A stretch of DNA of 64,000 bases from Epiperipatus broadwayi (taxonomy: Eukaryota > Onychophora > Udeonychophora > Euonychophora > Peripatidae): NCBI GenBank assembly GCA_028023455.1, contig JAQFVV010000282.1, forward strand, positions 1 through 64,000. The letters are read 5' to 3'. Below the pieces are notes generated by a model, which saw nothing but the letters and a program-made list of their open reading frames with translations, was not told the origin of the DNA and made no database searches. Position numbers and translations under genes: made by a program. Shown here in pieces: positions 26,900 through 39,758 of this stretch. The first letter of the stretch is position 1, and every line of letters starts with the position of its first letter.

Positions 26900-28461
26900 A
26901 AGCTTTTGATGCCTTTAAGTTTATCATTGCCAACATTGGTGAAAATTCAGAATAAACTTAATATACCAGTCATAAGAAAATATGGCTCACTAATAATTAT
27001 TAAAATAATAAACAATTATTAATATAATATTTTCTTATGGTTGGAAATTTTCCCAATATTAATAAGGGTAAGGTTATAAACAAGAGCTTAAAAACATAAA
27101 TGGATCTGTTCTATTCTTGATCCTTGTAAAATATATAGAGTGTTATTTATTCATAGCTTGAGAGATGCTGTTTGTTCCCTTAATTACATATACATTAATC
27201 TATAGAAATTTTTTGTATATATAAGCAATAAATCAGAAAGCTTGGGGCTTAATATTGAAATGTTTATTAATCATTTTTAAAATGATTTTATACTAACTGC
27301 TTTTAGCTTGAAAACCAATTTTTTGCAATCAATGTTTTTGTACTGATGGAATAATAATTATATAGTAATTATAAGTTATTCAAAAAAAATAATCGATTTT
27401 AGAGACTTTTAAAAGCTATTATTGATTTAAAATTACTAAGGAAATATAAATAAACCGAGTAAAATCACAGATTAAAGTAAATATTAACCTTTTACTTTTC
27501 ATCAAAGGCAAGATTAATTTCTCACATAATAGTGTGTGGTTATATAAATATAAATTGTCTGCAAATCCTAGTTGTCAAATAACATGAAAAATTCAACGTA
27601 TTTTATAAAGATATCAATGTAAATAATACGATAGATGTAATTAAAAACTGAAATCAACGCCTATTCATTATCAAAGTAGTAATAATCTTAAATATTGTGA
27701 CAAACATAACTTTTCACCAGTATTAGCATCCACTATCAACTTGCACATTTTGGGGGCTACTAATAAGTCACGTTAGTAATTGAATAGTTGTATTCAGAGA
27801 AATGATTAATAGAAATCATGGGTTGATGATGAGTCCTGTTAGTGATTAAATAGGTTTTTTTTTTTTTAGAAAGGTAGCTTATCTGTTTATGAATAAATGT
27901 TAGGCTGCTAATATATCATGATTTAGTAAGCAAATAGATATATTAAAATAGGTAGTTTACATATTTATAAATGTGGCCTGCTAATAACTAATCCAATGAC
28001 AAAATAAATCTGTTGAGAGTGGTTTTTAATGATGAAAATATTGATTTTATTTCAATTTTTACTGCTATTTTGCTTTGTGTTGTTTATTTTTCACCAATTA
28101 CTTAACGAACCAAATATTTATAACTACTAAACTTCTTTGACAAAGTATTATCGATCTACTGCAGATAAAATGTTTTCCCAAGCTTATTCCAGTAATCCGA
28201 TGCAAAGCTTTACTTTTTCAAACGCCCAGCAAATGTTTTTACCTTTTTTTCCATTTTATGTGTAGGAAATACCCACACAAGTGTATAATTGCAATTGGTT
28301 TTATGAATTTTTTATGCAAATAAAATAACTTCCGAGATTTGATAGAAATTAATAAACACCCACATATAAAAATAAAATGATTACAAATCAACATAGTAAC
28401 AGTGTAATTATAATTTGTATCCAGGTTTAATTATTGAATACACTGACTTGTATATATACAT
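26900..28461. other. AT-rich spacer
   Basis: No gene found. A small inverted pair ('ccagtcataagaaaatat' near 26967 and 'atattttcttatggttgg' near 27026) forms a palindrome of about 80 bp. Confidence 0.45.
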
Positions 28462-28625
28462 ATGAAAAGGTCACATGGTGTAATGATAGGATAATTTTAC
28501 TTTCATGCTAATAAATTGGTTCAAATCTGAATGAAAAGGTAGCATGGTGTAAGAATAGGATAATTTTACTCTCATGCTAATAAATTCGTTCAAATCTGAA
28601 TGCTAATAAACAGGTTCAAATTTGA
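28462..28625 (+). repeat. Tandem tRNA-like units, two and a half copies
   Basis: 'gaaaaggtcacatggtgtaa' and 'gaaaaggtagcatggtgtaa' start two copies about 71 bp apart. Each runs through 'gataggataattttact' (or 'aataggataattttact'), 'catgctaataaatt', then 'ggttcaaatctgaa' or 'cgttcaaatctgaa'; a third partial copy of the last block follows. 'tggtgtaatgataggat' and 'ggttcaaatct' look like the A and B boxes of a tRNA gene, so these are probably tRNA pseudogenes or SINE heads. Confidence 0.65.
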
Positions 28626-28839
28626 ATTGCGTTAAACAAGCCTTTTTTAGATACCTAGCCCATAGCTAACTCATTTAACTATAAAAAAATTGCCTAGCAA
28701 GATATATAGCTCTGTGTTTTTATGAAGGTTTGTGATGATAGTGCTTTAGTTGTCCTTGTATGTTGGACTATTTCCATCATCTAATATGAGTATTAAATGT
28801 AAATATTCCAAATACATTCAACTGTTAGTAATAGCATGC

Positions 28840-29005
28840 AGGCTAGTATATGCACAATGTTTCAAGAGGTATTATTACTCCCTCTTCTTTAGATGTTGCT
28901 GGCATGAACAGTGACAGTACTAGCATGGGAATCAAACTTGGACCCTTAGATTCTTTGACTATTGAATTTTAAGGTAATACTCTAACCAACTGAGCCATCA
29001 TTCCA
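28840..29005 (-). mobile_element. tRNA-derived SINE
   Basis: On the minus strand it starts with a tRNA-like head, 'gatggctcagttggttagag' (A box) and 'gggtccaagtttgattccc' (B box) about 55 bp apart, followed by a non-tRNA body 'gttcatgccagcaacat', 'gaagagggagtaataa' and 'gaaacattgtgcatatact'. Layout and box spacing are those of a tRNA-derived SINE. The parent tRNA is not identified. Confidence 0.7.
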
Positions 29006-29839
29006 AAGGTGCTGTTTAGCTAGAAGATAAATGACATAAAATATTACTTAAATTTTAATTTTAAAGGCCAATAATTAACAAAAATTTAGGCTTCTTTATT
29101 GTTTCTATATAAAAGGCTGTTAGAGAATCCTTTGTTTTACAATGAACTTTTAAAATTGTTTTATTTATTATCTTTATCTTGACAACACATTCTAGTTTAA
29201 AGTAGTTCATCTATAAAATATGTTTTTTTTGTTTTTAAAAGGTATTTATTTTTAATAAATTCTCATAAAGCTAATCACAAAAATATTTTAATTCTATCAC
29301 AGATTTACATCCTATTGGATTTTCTTGGAGCAAATTGTATTGTTGTATAAACAGTTTTATCTTTTTTATTGCAAACAATGTTATTATTTTTTTTCATGAT
29401 TTTTTGTTGTTGTTGTTGTGTATTTTACCTGCAACTTATTTCTTTTAAACTATCATGTTTTGCAATGTGGCATAGCTTGGATTTGTAAAGGAGATATTGT
29501 AAATAGTGAAGATGAAATTATTGTAGAAGCTGAGGAAGAATTGCTGATTCAGATACTTTAATGACTAAAAAAAAAGCAGAAAAGCAAAAGAAGGAAAAAA
29601 TCATTGCAAACACTACCAAATGTGGTTAGACTAGGGTGTCCATATTTTCACAGAGCTTAATCAGCACACATGGCCAAGAAAACCCAATGATTTTATCACA
29701 GATTACTGTATATTTCAGTACAAAATAAAAAAGATCACAAAACTTATAGTCATATTTACATTAATAATAATATACTTATTTTGTAATATAAATGAAAGCA
29801 AAAGAGAATTATTTGTATACATATATTATCTATTAAAAT
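29006..29839. other. AT-rich region, one short open segment unexplained
   Basis: 29470-29565 reads plus as a short acidic peptide (GDIVNSEDEIIVEAEEE within it) ending at a stop, then a Lys-rich frame. It could be the tail of an old transposase; the match is too short to name. Confidence 0.25.
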
Positions 29840-30290
29840 CAATTTTATACAGTTTGACAGAGTATGTAGAGCATCCCATTTGGATTGGGAAGTACCAAGA
29901 TGTTTGGCATAGTTAGTAGAGCATTTAACTTGGGATCATATAGTACCAAGATCGATTCTGATACCCAATCTTCTTATAAACTCCCAGGCAATAAATTGAT
30001 ATGCCTTATATATTATAACTTATATTATTGGTTGCCAATTATAACTTATTCCAATGGTCACACAACCACGTTATGCACCAATTGTAGCATTTATTTATTT
30101 CAACTGGGGCGACCATGCTATGCATCAATTATAACTTATTTTAAATCTATATAAGAGTTTAAACCAATTCACTCTTTCTCTTTATAACTTCATCATCCAC
30201 AGATCATCATCAGGCTTTTTTGTTGCAGCACCAATTATAACCATTTGGACAACCATGTTTCAGGCCAGTTGTAACATTTTAAGGGTAGAT
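29840..30290 (+). mobile_element. tRNA-derived SINE with duplicated head
   Basis: Two tRNA-like heads in a row: 'agagtatgtagagcatccc' with 'gggaagtaccaagat' at about 29859, then 'ggcatagttagtagagcatt' with 'accaagatcgattctgatac' at about 29906. The latter has A- and B-box-like motifs. The body repeats a block 'caattataacttatt' or 'caattgtagcatttattt' after 'cgaccatgctatgcat' or 'ccacgttatgcac', at least three times to about 30270. The 89-codon open frame at 29885 lies entirely within it and is not a gene. Confidence 0.65.
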
Positions 30291-32710
30291 CGATGGATGC
30301 TTCATTATTCCCAGTCAATATTATTTCTAAAGGCTAGTGGGATGATAATGATGGGATAGAACATCCATAATCTTATTTGCCACTTCAATGAAAATATTGA
30401 GGCTAATCCTTATTTCAATAACTTATTAATAAATTTCAACAATGATATTTGATGAATGGGTTAATAAATAATCAATCGATTAAGAGAACACTGAGAATGC
30501 ATTAAAAATAATAATATTAACACTCTTGGAAGTTTGTGGTTATTCAAGAGACTAAACTTGAAACTCAACTTCCATTGCAATTTATATTCTCAGCACACTA
30601 CCATTCACCATCATTAAAGTCACAATTAAAATTTGGTTTCAGATTACAAATAGTTCTATATTTCTCTCCATCCTCCTGATCCATCCCTCCATCATTCTCA
30701 CATTCATAGGTCTATTGCACTACTATTTTCTATTGTGCTAGCTCATTTCTCCCATTATAATCTCTTCTCAGGGTTTCAGAACAATAAGGTCTGGAAGTCA
30801 AACAAGCTGCGATGGATTATTGGTGATAAGCACCCCTCTCATGATCATCTCCAAGATTGATCTTAGCTGTATTTAATGTAGCCAATGTCTATTTACATTA
30901 AAGATCGAATAATTTAAGCTTACATTAAATCTTTTAGAAATGACATATTATAAACACTTTCAAAATTAAAGTAAAATTATAAGGAAGTGCATCTAGAGAG
31001 GTGTTTGAATACAATGAATGGGGATTGGATTTTATGCCCATCCACTGCATCCACTATCACTCAATAACCATACCTATTCATCATCTATATTTCAACTATA
31101 CTGAATTGAGTATTGGTAATCTTATATTGCCAGCTCAGAAAATTAATCATCTAAATTTTTTTTACAGTGATACGATTTATTAAAATGATGATTCAACATA
31201 AACAATAATATATTGATGTATGATTGGATTTGAGATGTCTAGATTGTAATAACCCACAAAACATTGAGATGTATACAAATTTTTATTTAAAACAAAATAA
31301 CAAATTTTATTAGCATATTATACCTCAGCAAAATAATATATACATTAACTCTATGCTTTACACACTTTCCCCTGTTCTACAACTGTATTATGATATAATA
31401 AATAAATAAATATCCCTACATCAACAGATAATGTTAAGAGGTTTTGATAAAGATAATAGTTACCTTCACATATAGTATATATATATATATTTCTCACACA
31501 TAGCGAACATTATCCCCCCCCCCCGTGTCTAATGCTTTTAGTTACTGATCTGTTTCTAAAGCTAACTCTTCCAATATTAAAATTTAATAATTTTTATTTA
31601 ATTATTTTAATCTAACATTCCTTTGCCCTAAATTCTACAATAGAGATATTTTATGTATGGTGGGACTAAGTTAATTTTAGTTACTTTTTAAATGTCAACG
31701 AATCGGTATCAAGCTCAATCATTATCACATGTGCATACACTCTATATTTATGTTCTTATGACGATAATAATATTTCAGTTATATTACTTCCCAGTGAAGT
31801 TCTCAGCTGGCTGTGGAAATATTTATTAGATAATTTTATATATGCATTGCTTACAATATTCATAGGTTTTATTTAACCCTTAAATTTAATATTCATTTAT
31901 ATCATTATTCTTGGCTCTTATTGATCTATCAAAATATATCAACAAAATAATGTTCAAGTACACCAATTGCACACACACTATCTGCAATCATCCTGACAAC
32001 AAGTTGAGTTTGCAACCCTGTAAATCAACATTTATAAGTAATGCTTAGTAATAGCTATATTTCATACACCCATAAGGAATATCAACATTAACATGAGACA
32101 GGCAGTGACCCAAATAAGAGAAAACCTTTTTAATAAGGTTGAGGTATGCTAGGATTTTATCACTAGTCATACAGAGAGACTTGGGTTTACCTATTAACCT
32201 CTGGCCATCAATAAAGAAATCAACTTACGGTGTAGAAAATAACCAAGTGGAAAAACTCTTCCACTGTGTTTAAATCCTTTATAAATATGGAATAGATGTC
32301 TTAGTGAGCGAGCTAAACTATGAATTCACTAGCTTCATGGGGACTCATTGTCCACCCACATATGTACAGGACTAACATCAATTTTTACAGAGTAAAACTT
32401 TCACATCTACATTACTCTTGCAAAATAGTACACTAGAACATGAGCCAATAATTTTTTCAATGCCATAATTAGCTTGTATCTAGCTTTAACTTTATGATAA
32501 TAGTAATAAGAAATGCATATTAAATTTTTAAAACTATTTCCCTGCACTTTTATAAGATAAGGATGATGTTTTAGCCCAACAGTCACACAACCTTTATAAA
32601 CATAGCAAGAGGTCTAAGCATCTGATAATAACTTTGGATCCAATTCAAAAACATTTCCCTTAATAATATCTCTCACTCTTTTCATTAAACAAAATGTAAA
32701 AGCATTTTAA
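30291..32710. other. Mixed-composition spacer, no gene recognised
   Basis: Less AT-skewed than most of the window, especially 30580-30860 and 31970-32420, which suggests old unrecognised repeats. A poly-C run (31516-31524) and a TA run (31478-31491) are present. I could identify no protein family on either strand. Confidence 0.35.
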
Positions 32711-33050
<340 letters not shown>

Positions 33051-34268
33051 TCTAACATGGATTAACTTTAAATGGATATATATATAATAAAAAAATTCTT
33101 TTTCTTTCTTTTATATATATATATATATATATAATAAAAAAATTCTTCTTTCTTTTTTTTTTTTTAGATTAGATGTTCAAAATGAATAACAAATAATAAA
33201 AATATATTTAAATAGTCCTCCAGGAGTGTCCTTCAGATTTCTGGTTTCCATTTTCCCCTTTTTTTCTTCCTAGGTTTGTTTGTGTGCACACATGGCTTTA
33301 TATGAAAAGAGTCTCTGTGATATGAGTTCAATTCCTATGCCAAAATGTACAAAGTTTATATGCTCCTGATAATATTTTTTCATTTTGATTTCTGGGGATT
33401 ACAGCTGAATAGACCTTGTTTTTAATTGTTGAATATATAAGTCCACTTCTTGATGTATTTTGCAGTTCACTTAGTATTCAGATTTGATGCTTTATATGAA
33501 ATTATAGTGTTCAGATTTGATGCTTTATGAAAATCATTTTTTTTATTTTTATTTTCTATAGTTTAAATTTTACCATTTTCCGATAACTGATAAATTGATT
33601 ATATAATACACATCATGATGTTGATCAATTTCAGAGAAAATGATGTGCACTTAACTTAAACTTACTCAAGAGTCTTTTTTTTACTTATATCATTAAATTT
33701 GGCTAAATTGATCGTTCAAGAGACACAGAATAACTAACAACAAATGATTTCTTTTCTCTTTTTTTCTTTCCTTTTTTTTTTTAAAAAAAATTTCTTTAGT
33801 TTTACAACAAGCCTTCTCGATAACTGATGATGAGAGAGTCTGCCAAGAGAGAGATAGCAAAAAGAGATCAGCCAAAAGAGACTTGCAAAAAGAGAGAGAC
33901 CAACACCCCAACAAAAGAGCGAGCTCTTATATATTGTCTGGATTCTTCACTTCCCCCTCCCCTAAACAGTGACCTTCCAAAACATTCATGCCTGGTCAGT
34001 GTTTTCCTTAATTAATTGCCTATTGTTTCTTTTTTCTTTCTTGTTATTTTAAACTTATGCCCTCTTGAAAGACTGACCACAGCCAAATTCATGTCTGCAT
34101 TCCAATGGATGACCCCCATTATTTCTAAACTTAAATTTCTGTGTCTTAGATATCACACATTTAGTTTAGTGATTTACTTTAGTAATTATATGCTCATGGA
34201 AATCACCCCCCCCAAAGAACAAATAAAAGAAAACTCTTTTCTCCCCTTTTGTTTTTCTTTAATAATGA
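33051..34268. other. Spacer with T-rich tandem and a purine-rich patch
   Basis: 33073-33170 has a duplicated 'tatataataaaaaaattctt' block. 33476-33535 has a duplicated 'cagatttgatgctttat'. 33820-33910 is unusually purine-rich with 'aagagag' motifs, followed by a C-rich patch to 34010. No gene family recognised. Confidence 0.4.
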
Positions 34269-34270
34269 TA

Positions 34271-34834
34271 TTACATTCAGATATCAGCCTTTCAAGCTAA
34301 TTGAGCACACGCCTTTTGAGAGTGTTAAATAAATGAATACTTTCCTCTTCAATCCAAGATATAGTATTTATGCAGGAATAAAAAGGATCCCCTTATTCCT
34401 ACAACTCAAATTCTTTTATATGAGCAAATCTGAAGAACTGTTGAGGAGAGCGTGAGTAGAATTCTTACTTTAAATTACTATTTACGATCTTTTTTGACTG
34501 AATGACGTCGGTAAAATTGCTTAGAATTTACTAAATGTCATTCCTACTGAAAATTATGAGTAAATAAGCAATTATTTTATCTAACAATTTCTCCGACATC
34601 AATTCAGTCAAAAAACATTGTAAATAGTAATTTAAAGTGAGAATTCTACTCATGCTCTCCTCAACAGTTCATCAGATTTGCTCATATAAAAGAATTTGAG
34701 TTGTAGGAATAAGAGGATCCTTTTTATTCCTGCATAAATACTATATTTTGAATTGAAGAGGAAAGTATTCATTTATTTAACACTCTCAAAAGGCGCATGC
34801 TCAACTAGCTTGTAAGGCTGATATTTGAATGTAA
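34271..34834. mobile_element. Foldback element (long-TIR MITE), TA target duplication
   Basis: 564 bp flanked by TA (34269-34270 and 34835-34836). Inverted arms of about 245 bp start with ttacattcagatatcagcc on the left and, read inward from the right, ttacattcaaatatcagcc. They match almost throughout, including 'gccttttgagagtgttaaat', 'gtatttatgcaggaata', 'gaggagagcgtgagtag' and 'tttttgactgaatgacgtcg'. The centre is a loop of about 65 bp (34522-34588). TA duplication is the mark of Tc1/mariner-type transposition, so this is probably a non-autonomous element moved by such an enzyme. No coding inside. Confidence 0.85.
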
Positions 34835-34839
34835 TACAA

Positions 34840-36987
34840 TTGTAAACATGGCGCTAGATAAAATAATTGCTTATTTAATAATGATAAAAAATGTATAGCA
34901 ACCCAATTTCAAACCCAAAATCTTGATCGAAATTTTGGCAAACTATGAATTACTTCTTCTTTAAAGGAGTTTTCCATGAAATGACATGGAATAATTATTG
35001 TTTAATCATGAACCTTACAACTAAAATCTACAACTAAATCAAATACACACACGGATGTCTCACATATACAATTTTAATTAAACCCTTGTTTAATATTCTA
35101 ATCCTTGATTTTTTTTTACAATTTACTTTTATGAACTACTGAGTTCTACCCTGTCATTGTAAAACTATGATTATCTAGTTTCACTCTCTAAAGTAGTTTT
35201 ATAAATTGCACATCCCTCTTCTTTCTTTCCAATATCCAACTATTAAAGTGATGTATAAATATTGCTTATCTAATAAATTATATCTTTGGCAATTAAATTG
35301 TCCTAAATAAAACAAAATTTTTGGTTAGAAATCTAGTAAAAAAAAATGTTTAAATTGCCTACCAAGTAAAACATACACAATCCCTAAGAATATGGGTTCA
35401 AACCTAGCATTGGCTAGAAAGTTTGTCTATTGAAGAAAAAATATATACAACCTATGAGGAAAATTTTTACTAAACATTGTCTTACTTAGCTAATTCTAAA
35501 TTTAATGGAGGTTTGGGCAAACCCAAAGGCTACAATATATATGTTAAAACAAAATCACAAATAGAAATTGAGTATTATTAACATACCAAATTAATGGCAA
35601 TTCACTTCCATTTGGGAAAAATTACTGATTAACCAATCAAAAAATTAATTATAAAATATTAAATGAATAGATATTAATTTTTATAAAATTAAAATTGAAA
35701 TTTAAAAATAAAAATGAGTGGTTAAAAAAATGGGACAATTAACTGTCCCAAAAAAATATGTCAGGACACCAGAGCAAAAAGGCTAAACTGGGATAAAACC
35801 AGGATATATGATCACCCAATGTTAGACAAATATTTTCCACCTGATATTCAAGTATTGCTTGCTATTGAACTTTTAAAAAATTTAATTAGTTTTAAAAAGA
35901 AGGAGAAAAGGCCTTACTAGTTAAAAAATATATATTTTTTAATTTAGTTTCATATGGATTTTAATTTTTCTAATCAAAAGTGTTCTATTATTTATTACAA
36001 GTTAGTTGGGCCCAAAAACAAGTTACATTTATCTATGCTTTCATATCCTAATAAAACAATTAATACATGACTCTTTGGATTAACAATATTACTTAATTAT
36101 CAAGATTCTGATGAAATGGAATATCTGAATGCTGTATTTAATGATACTATAAACACTATTGAAACAGATTGAAGTTTAGATGGAGAAATATTTTTTATAT
36201 AGCTTCTAGCTGCACAAGCTTTTCTTTTATTAGTTGTAGGACAACAATTTTCAGCATCATTTAGTAGAAAATGATGAGTAAAAATACTAATATAAGATCT
36301 CAGAATATCAATAATATATATTAGTATTAATTACATTCAAAAACTTGAAATGCAATTGGATCTCTAAATAGTCTTCTAGATATCTTCTAGGAATAGGCAG
36401 ATGTAACTTGGAAAATGACATGGAGAAAATTGATATTAAATAAGTAATACTCATTTTGTTTAGTTTTGTAAAAGAGAAGAAAAGGGGAAAGAATAGAAAT
36501 TGAGATTTAGTACTTAATAATAAAGTTGGAATTGTTTTTAAAATCCCAAGAGTTGCAAAGAAAGTAAGAAACATATCTCTTCAATTTACTTGCTGTGGAA
36601 AAAATTTACAGGAACAAAAAATTCAACATTTTGCATAAATTATTGTACCTAAATATAATTTATAATATTGTCATTAGAATTGATCAATTGTAAATTTTAC
36701 CCTATTTTATTTTTATTAGCTAATTTAGAAATTCCCCTTTTTAATTAAATCTGAGTTCTTTCCACTTTCCCTCTCAGTATCTTCTATGGCATTAGCTGTA
36801 TTTTTGATTCTTAAACTTTTATAATTGCTGCTTTGTCAAAAGATAAATAGTAGTAAAAAATATTATTAAAAAATTAAACTGATCTAATGCTGAAACATTT
36901 ATTACATAGTGAAATAATTTTATATAGGACATTAAAAAAAGTTTCTACAAAACTTTTACCTTTAATTTATTCGTATATATATACATA
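34840..36987. other. AT-rich region; one inverted partial copy of the foldback loop
   Basis: 34855-34878 ('tagataaaataattgcttat') is the reverse complement of 34562-34585 inside the neighbouring foldback element. The rest shows no recognised gene. A segment at 36090-36250 reads plus with two stops but matches nothing I know. Confidence 0.4.
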
Positions 36988-38843
36988 TATAATAATGAAA
37001 CTTAAATATATTCCAAACAACGGTAAACAATTTATAATATAATATAAATAAAAACTCATAAAGAAATATTTTCAATTATATTCATAATCATTATCAACTC
37101 AACTTTCAAAATGGAATCATCTATTACCAACCGGAAATTTATTAATAACATTTTATTAAAGGCAAAGAATAATAATTGAGATAATGTGTACTATTCATTA
37201 TATTCTTCAAGTGCTATTTGTCCACATGTATTTGCTAATGTAAAATTACATAAGGATGGTTATCCATTTAGAATAATTTTGGATTTTGGAGGGTCTTTTA
37301 TGTATAAGCCTAGTAAATATATAGCTAAAATTTTACAGGATTTACTTGGATTTGGAAAATATTCTGTAACATCGTTATTTGATTTTGTTGAAAAAAATTA
37401 AAGATTTAAGTTTGGACTGTGATGATGTTTTAGTGTCATTGGATGTTTTTGAGATGTATGGATCTATTGATAGAGTTGATTCAATTAAGATAATTCATCA
37501 AGCTTTATTGGAGAAAAAAGTTGATAATCAATTAATATGTTTTGTGATGAAGGTTTTAAATTTTATTGAACAAAATATTGTTGTATCCTTTAATGGTAAA
37601 TTTTATAAGATGACTAAAGGATGGCCAATGGGATTACCAATGGTGGCACAGTTATGTAGTTTTGTTTTGTCTTATTATGAAAAAAAAATTTTAAACAAAT
37701 TTATATTTATGGGAAATATTAAGATATATACAAGATATGTGGATGATGTTTTTGTATGTGCTTTTTCAGAAATGTTTGATAAAATTTTTGATGACTATAC
37801 TAAATTAAAAAGTCTTAAATGGACTACGGGGAAAGAATATAATAATAGTATTAAATATTTAGATTTGATGATTTCAAGGAACAATAATATGATTGACCAT
37901 AAATTGTTTATTAAACCTATTGAAACAAGAGGGTATATTCCATATTTATCTAAAGTGCCACATAATTATAAAATGGCTGAGTTTTTTTTTTACATAGAAA
38001 TAATATTTTGTGTAAATATGCATGTGATAAAAAGAAAAATATTGAAAATTATGTAAGTGAATTATTAAGTGTGGGTTATAATATAAAAGAAATTTATAAG
38101 GTGGTTTGTCAATTTAGTAAGACAATTAATAGAAATATTGGTGATGACAAAATTGAGAGTAAGAAGTAGATTTCCTTGCCTTTTTATAATAATAATCAAG
38201 TAAAATTTATGAAAAAAGTTTATAATAGTATATATAATGTTTCATTTTATGGATCGGGTAATTTAAATAGAATGGTTTTAATAATTCAAAAGATAAGTTA
38301 GGAAAAAATAATGTGAGTAATGTAATTTATAGAATTTTTTGTGGGTGTAACTTATTATATATGGGGGAATCTAGATGTAATATGGAGAAAAGAATTAAAG
38401 AATATAAATTGTTGTATAAAAAAGTTTTGAAAAATGTACAGATATGTAGTGATAGTAATAGTGAAGTGAAATTATATACTGAATCTATTTTTTCATGATC
38501 ATGATAGGAATTGTAGTTTTAAATTTGATTTTGATATAAACAAAATAAAAATTTTAGGCCAAGAGAGAGATAATGAAAAAAGAAAAATTAAAGAGGCAGT
38601 TTTTATTAGTAGGTATAAAAATAAGATAATAAACAGACAGTCATCAAATGTTAAAATTAATGAATTGTGGGATATTTAAATTGACATGTGTTTCCAGTTG
38701 GTAATAGATGATTCCATTTTGAAAGTTGTGTTGATAATGATTATGAATATAATCGGAAATATTTCTTTATGAGTTTTTATTTATATTATATTATAAATTA
38801 TTTACTGTTGTTTGGAATATATTTAAGTTTCGTTATTATATTA
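36988..38843 (+). mobile_element. Penelope-like element with 145-bp inverted ends
   Basis: The left end (36988-37131) is the reverse complement of the right end (about 38698-38843): left 'tttcaaaatggaatcatcta' and 'aataaaaactcataaagaaa' are mirrored by right 'tagatgattccattttgaaa' and 'tttctttatgagtttttatt'. Between them lies a 5'-truncated reverse-transcriptase/GIY-YIG frame. In Penelope-like elements partial copies joined in inverted orientation at the 5' side are known; here the left arm is an inverted copy of the element's own 3' untranslated end. A (TA)n tract follows directly. Confidence 0.85.
37111..38679 (+). pseudogene. Penelope-like reverse transcriptase with C-terminal GIY-YIG, broken
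   Basis: Penelope-like elements encode a reverse transcriptase and, C-terminal to it, a GIY-YIG endonuclease. Visible here in order: a fragment with VKLHKDGYPFRIILDFGG (37240-37296), the family's 'PK.HK.G.P.RPI' block; SLFDFVEK; then after a frameshift at a run of seven A (about 37391) LVSLDVFEMYGSI, the palm motif A with its Asp; FNGKFYKMTKGWPMGLPM; the catalytic YVDD (about 37739-37750); and IKYLDLMI. The frame breaks again near 38010-38056, continues with VSELLSVGYNIKEIYKV, and after more shifts gives VIYRIFCGCNLLYMGES (about 38320-38370), the GIY and YIG strands in degenerate form (VIY, YMG), then IKILGQERDNEKRKIKEA and a stop at 38677. The usual N-terminal part is missing. The 5' ATG at 37111 lies inside the inverted end. 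It cannot encode a working protein. Confidence 0.88.
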
Positions 38844-38869
38844 TTAATATTAGCGGACATTTTATTTTG

Positions 38870-38871
<2 letters not shown>

Positions 38872-38944
<73 letters not shown>
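38872..38944. repeat. (TA)n microsatellite between two Penelope relics
   Basis: TA dinucleotide runs interrupted only by a 'tgtatataa' segment. Penelope-like insertions are often found beside AT microsatellites. Confidence 0.9.
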
Positions 38945-39117
38945 CGATATTAAACCAGTCCATAAATAACAAAATTACCCCAAATTCACAACTCAACCAG
39001 ACTAGCCAAAAAAGTAAATTCTAAAACACAACCAATGGTTTCACTGCCACAAGCAGACTTCTCAAGTGTAAATAAATACAAAATAACATATTTAAACTAA
39101 ACATTATCCATAAATCC

Positions 39118-39436
39118 ACTTATCTCCCATACACTCTTAATATTAACAGAACTTTTAAATAAATTAATCGCTCCAGAATCATACATTTTTTAATAATAAA
39201 GATATTTATGTCTTCCTTTTATTTAATTTCTCTCAAAGAAGATAATATTAGCTTCATCAAAATTAATAGTGTGACCTGTATCTTTTTCATGGATATATAT
39301 ATATATATATAGCAGAACTAAGATATTTATTTCTTATCCTACTTTTATGTATCTTTATTTTTTCATTTAAATTCAAACTACTCTGAACTATATATACCTT
39401 CTTACAAAAACAAAAGATAATATATACTACTTCAGG
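39118..39436 (-). pseudogene. GIY-YIG endonuclease relic, left arm
   Basis: Minus strand: VVYIIFCFCKKVYIVQSSLN (GIY strand as VVYII; YIG as YIV), IKIHKSRIRNKYLSSA, an in-frame expanded TA run giving Ile-Tyr repeats, then HEKDTGHTINFDEANIIFFE and the tail SGAINLFKSSVNIKSVWEI. This is the order seen in Penelope-like C-termini ('H....GH.INFD...I...E...KRRIKES'). A stop after FFERN and a frame break around 'IKGR' destroy the end. It is the better preserved of the two arms. Confidence 0.8.
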
Positions 39437-39504
39437 AATAATCTTTCTATCAAAAATTTATTTTGTATTATATAATTTTATTAAATAATACAAAGGAAAT
39501 TTTT

Positions 39505-39758
39505 TTAATAGAAAGACTATTGCTGGAGTAGTGTATATTATATCTAAATAAAAGAATAAAGGTACATTAGTTCTGCTTTATATATCCATGAAAAAAAATA
39601 TAGACCACACTATTAATTTTGATAAAGCTAAGATTGTCTTCTTTGAGAGAAATGAAATAAAAAGAAGAATTAAAGAATCTTTATTATTATTAAAATTTAT
39701 GATTCTAAAGCAATTAACTTATTTAAAAGTTCTTTAAATATTAAGGATATATGGAAGG
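39505..39758 (+). pseudogene. GIY-YIG endonuclease relic, right arm
   Basis: Plus strand: GVVYIIS directly after the palindrome centre, a deletion removing the YIG strand region, then YISMKKNIDHTINFDKAKIV and FFERNEIKRRIKESLLL, the conserved Penelope-like tail. Compared with the minus-strand arm it lacks the middle of the domain but keeps the KRRIKES segment intact. Confidence 0.8.

Noticed and set aside
27815-27850. 'gatgatgagtcctgttagtg' resembling a hammerhead core
   Set aside because: The required GAAAC box and closing stems are absent at the expected distance.
36090-36250. Segment readable if TGA is taken as Trp, suggesting mitochondrial DNA
   Set aside because: There is also a TAG in the frame, and no mitochondrial gene is recognisable.
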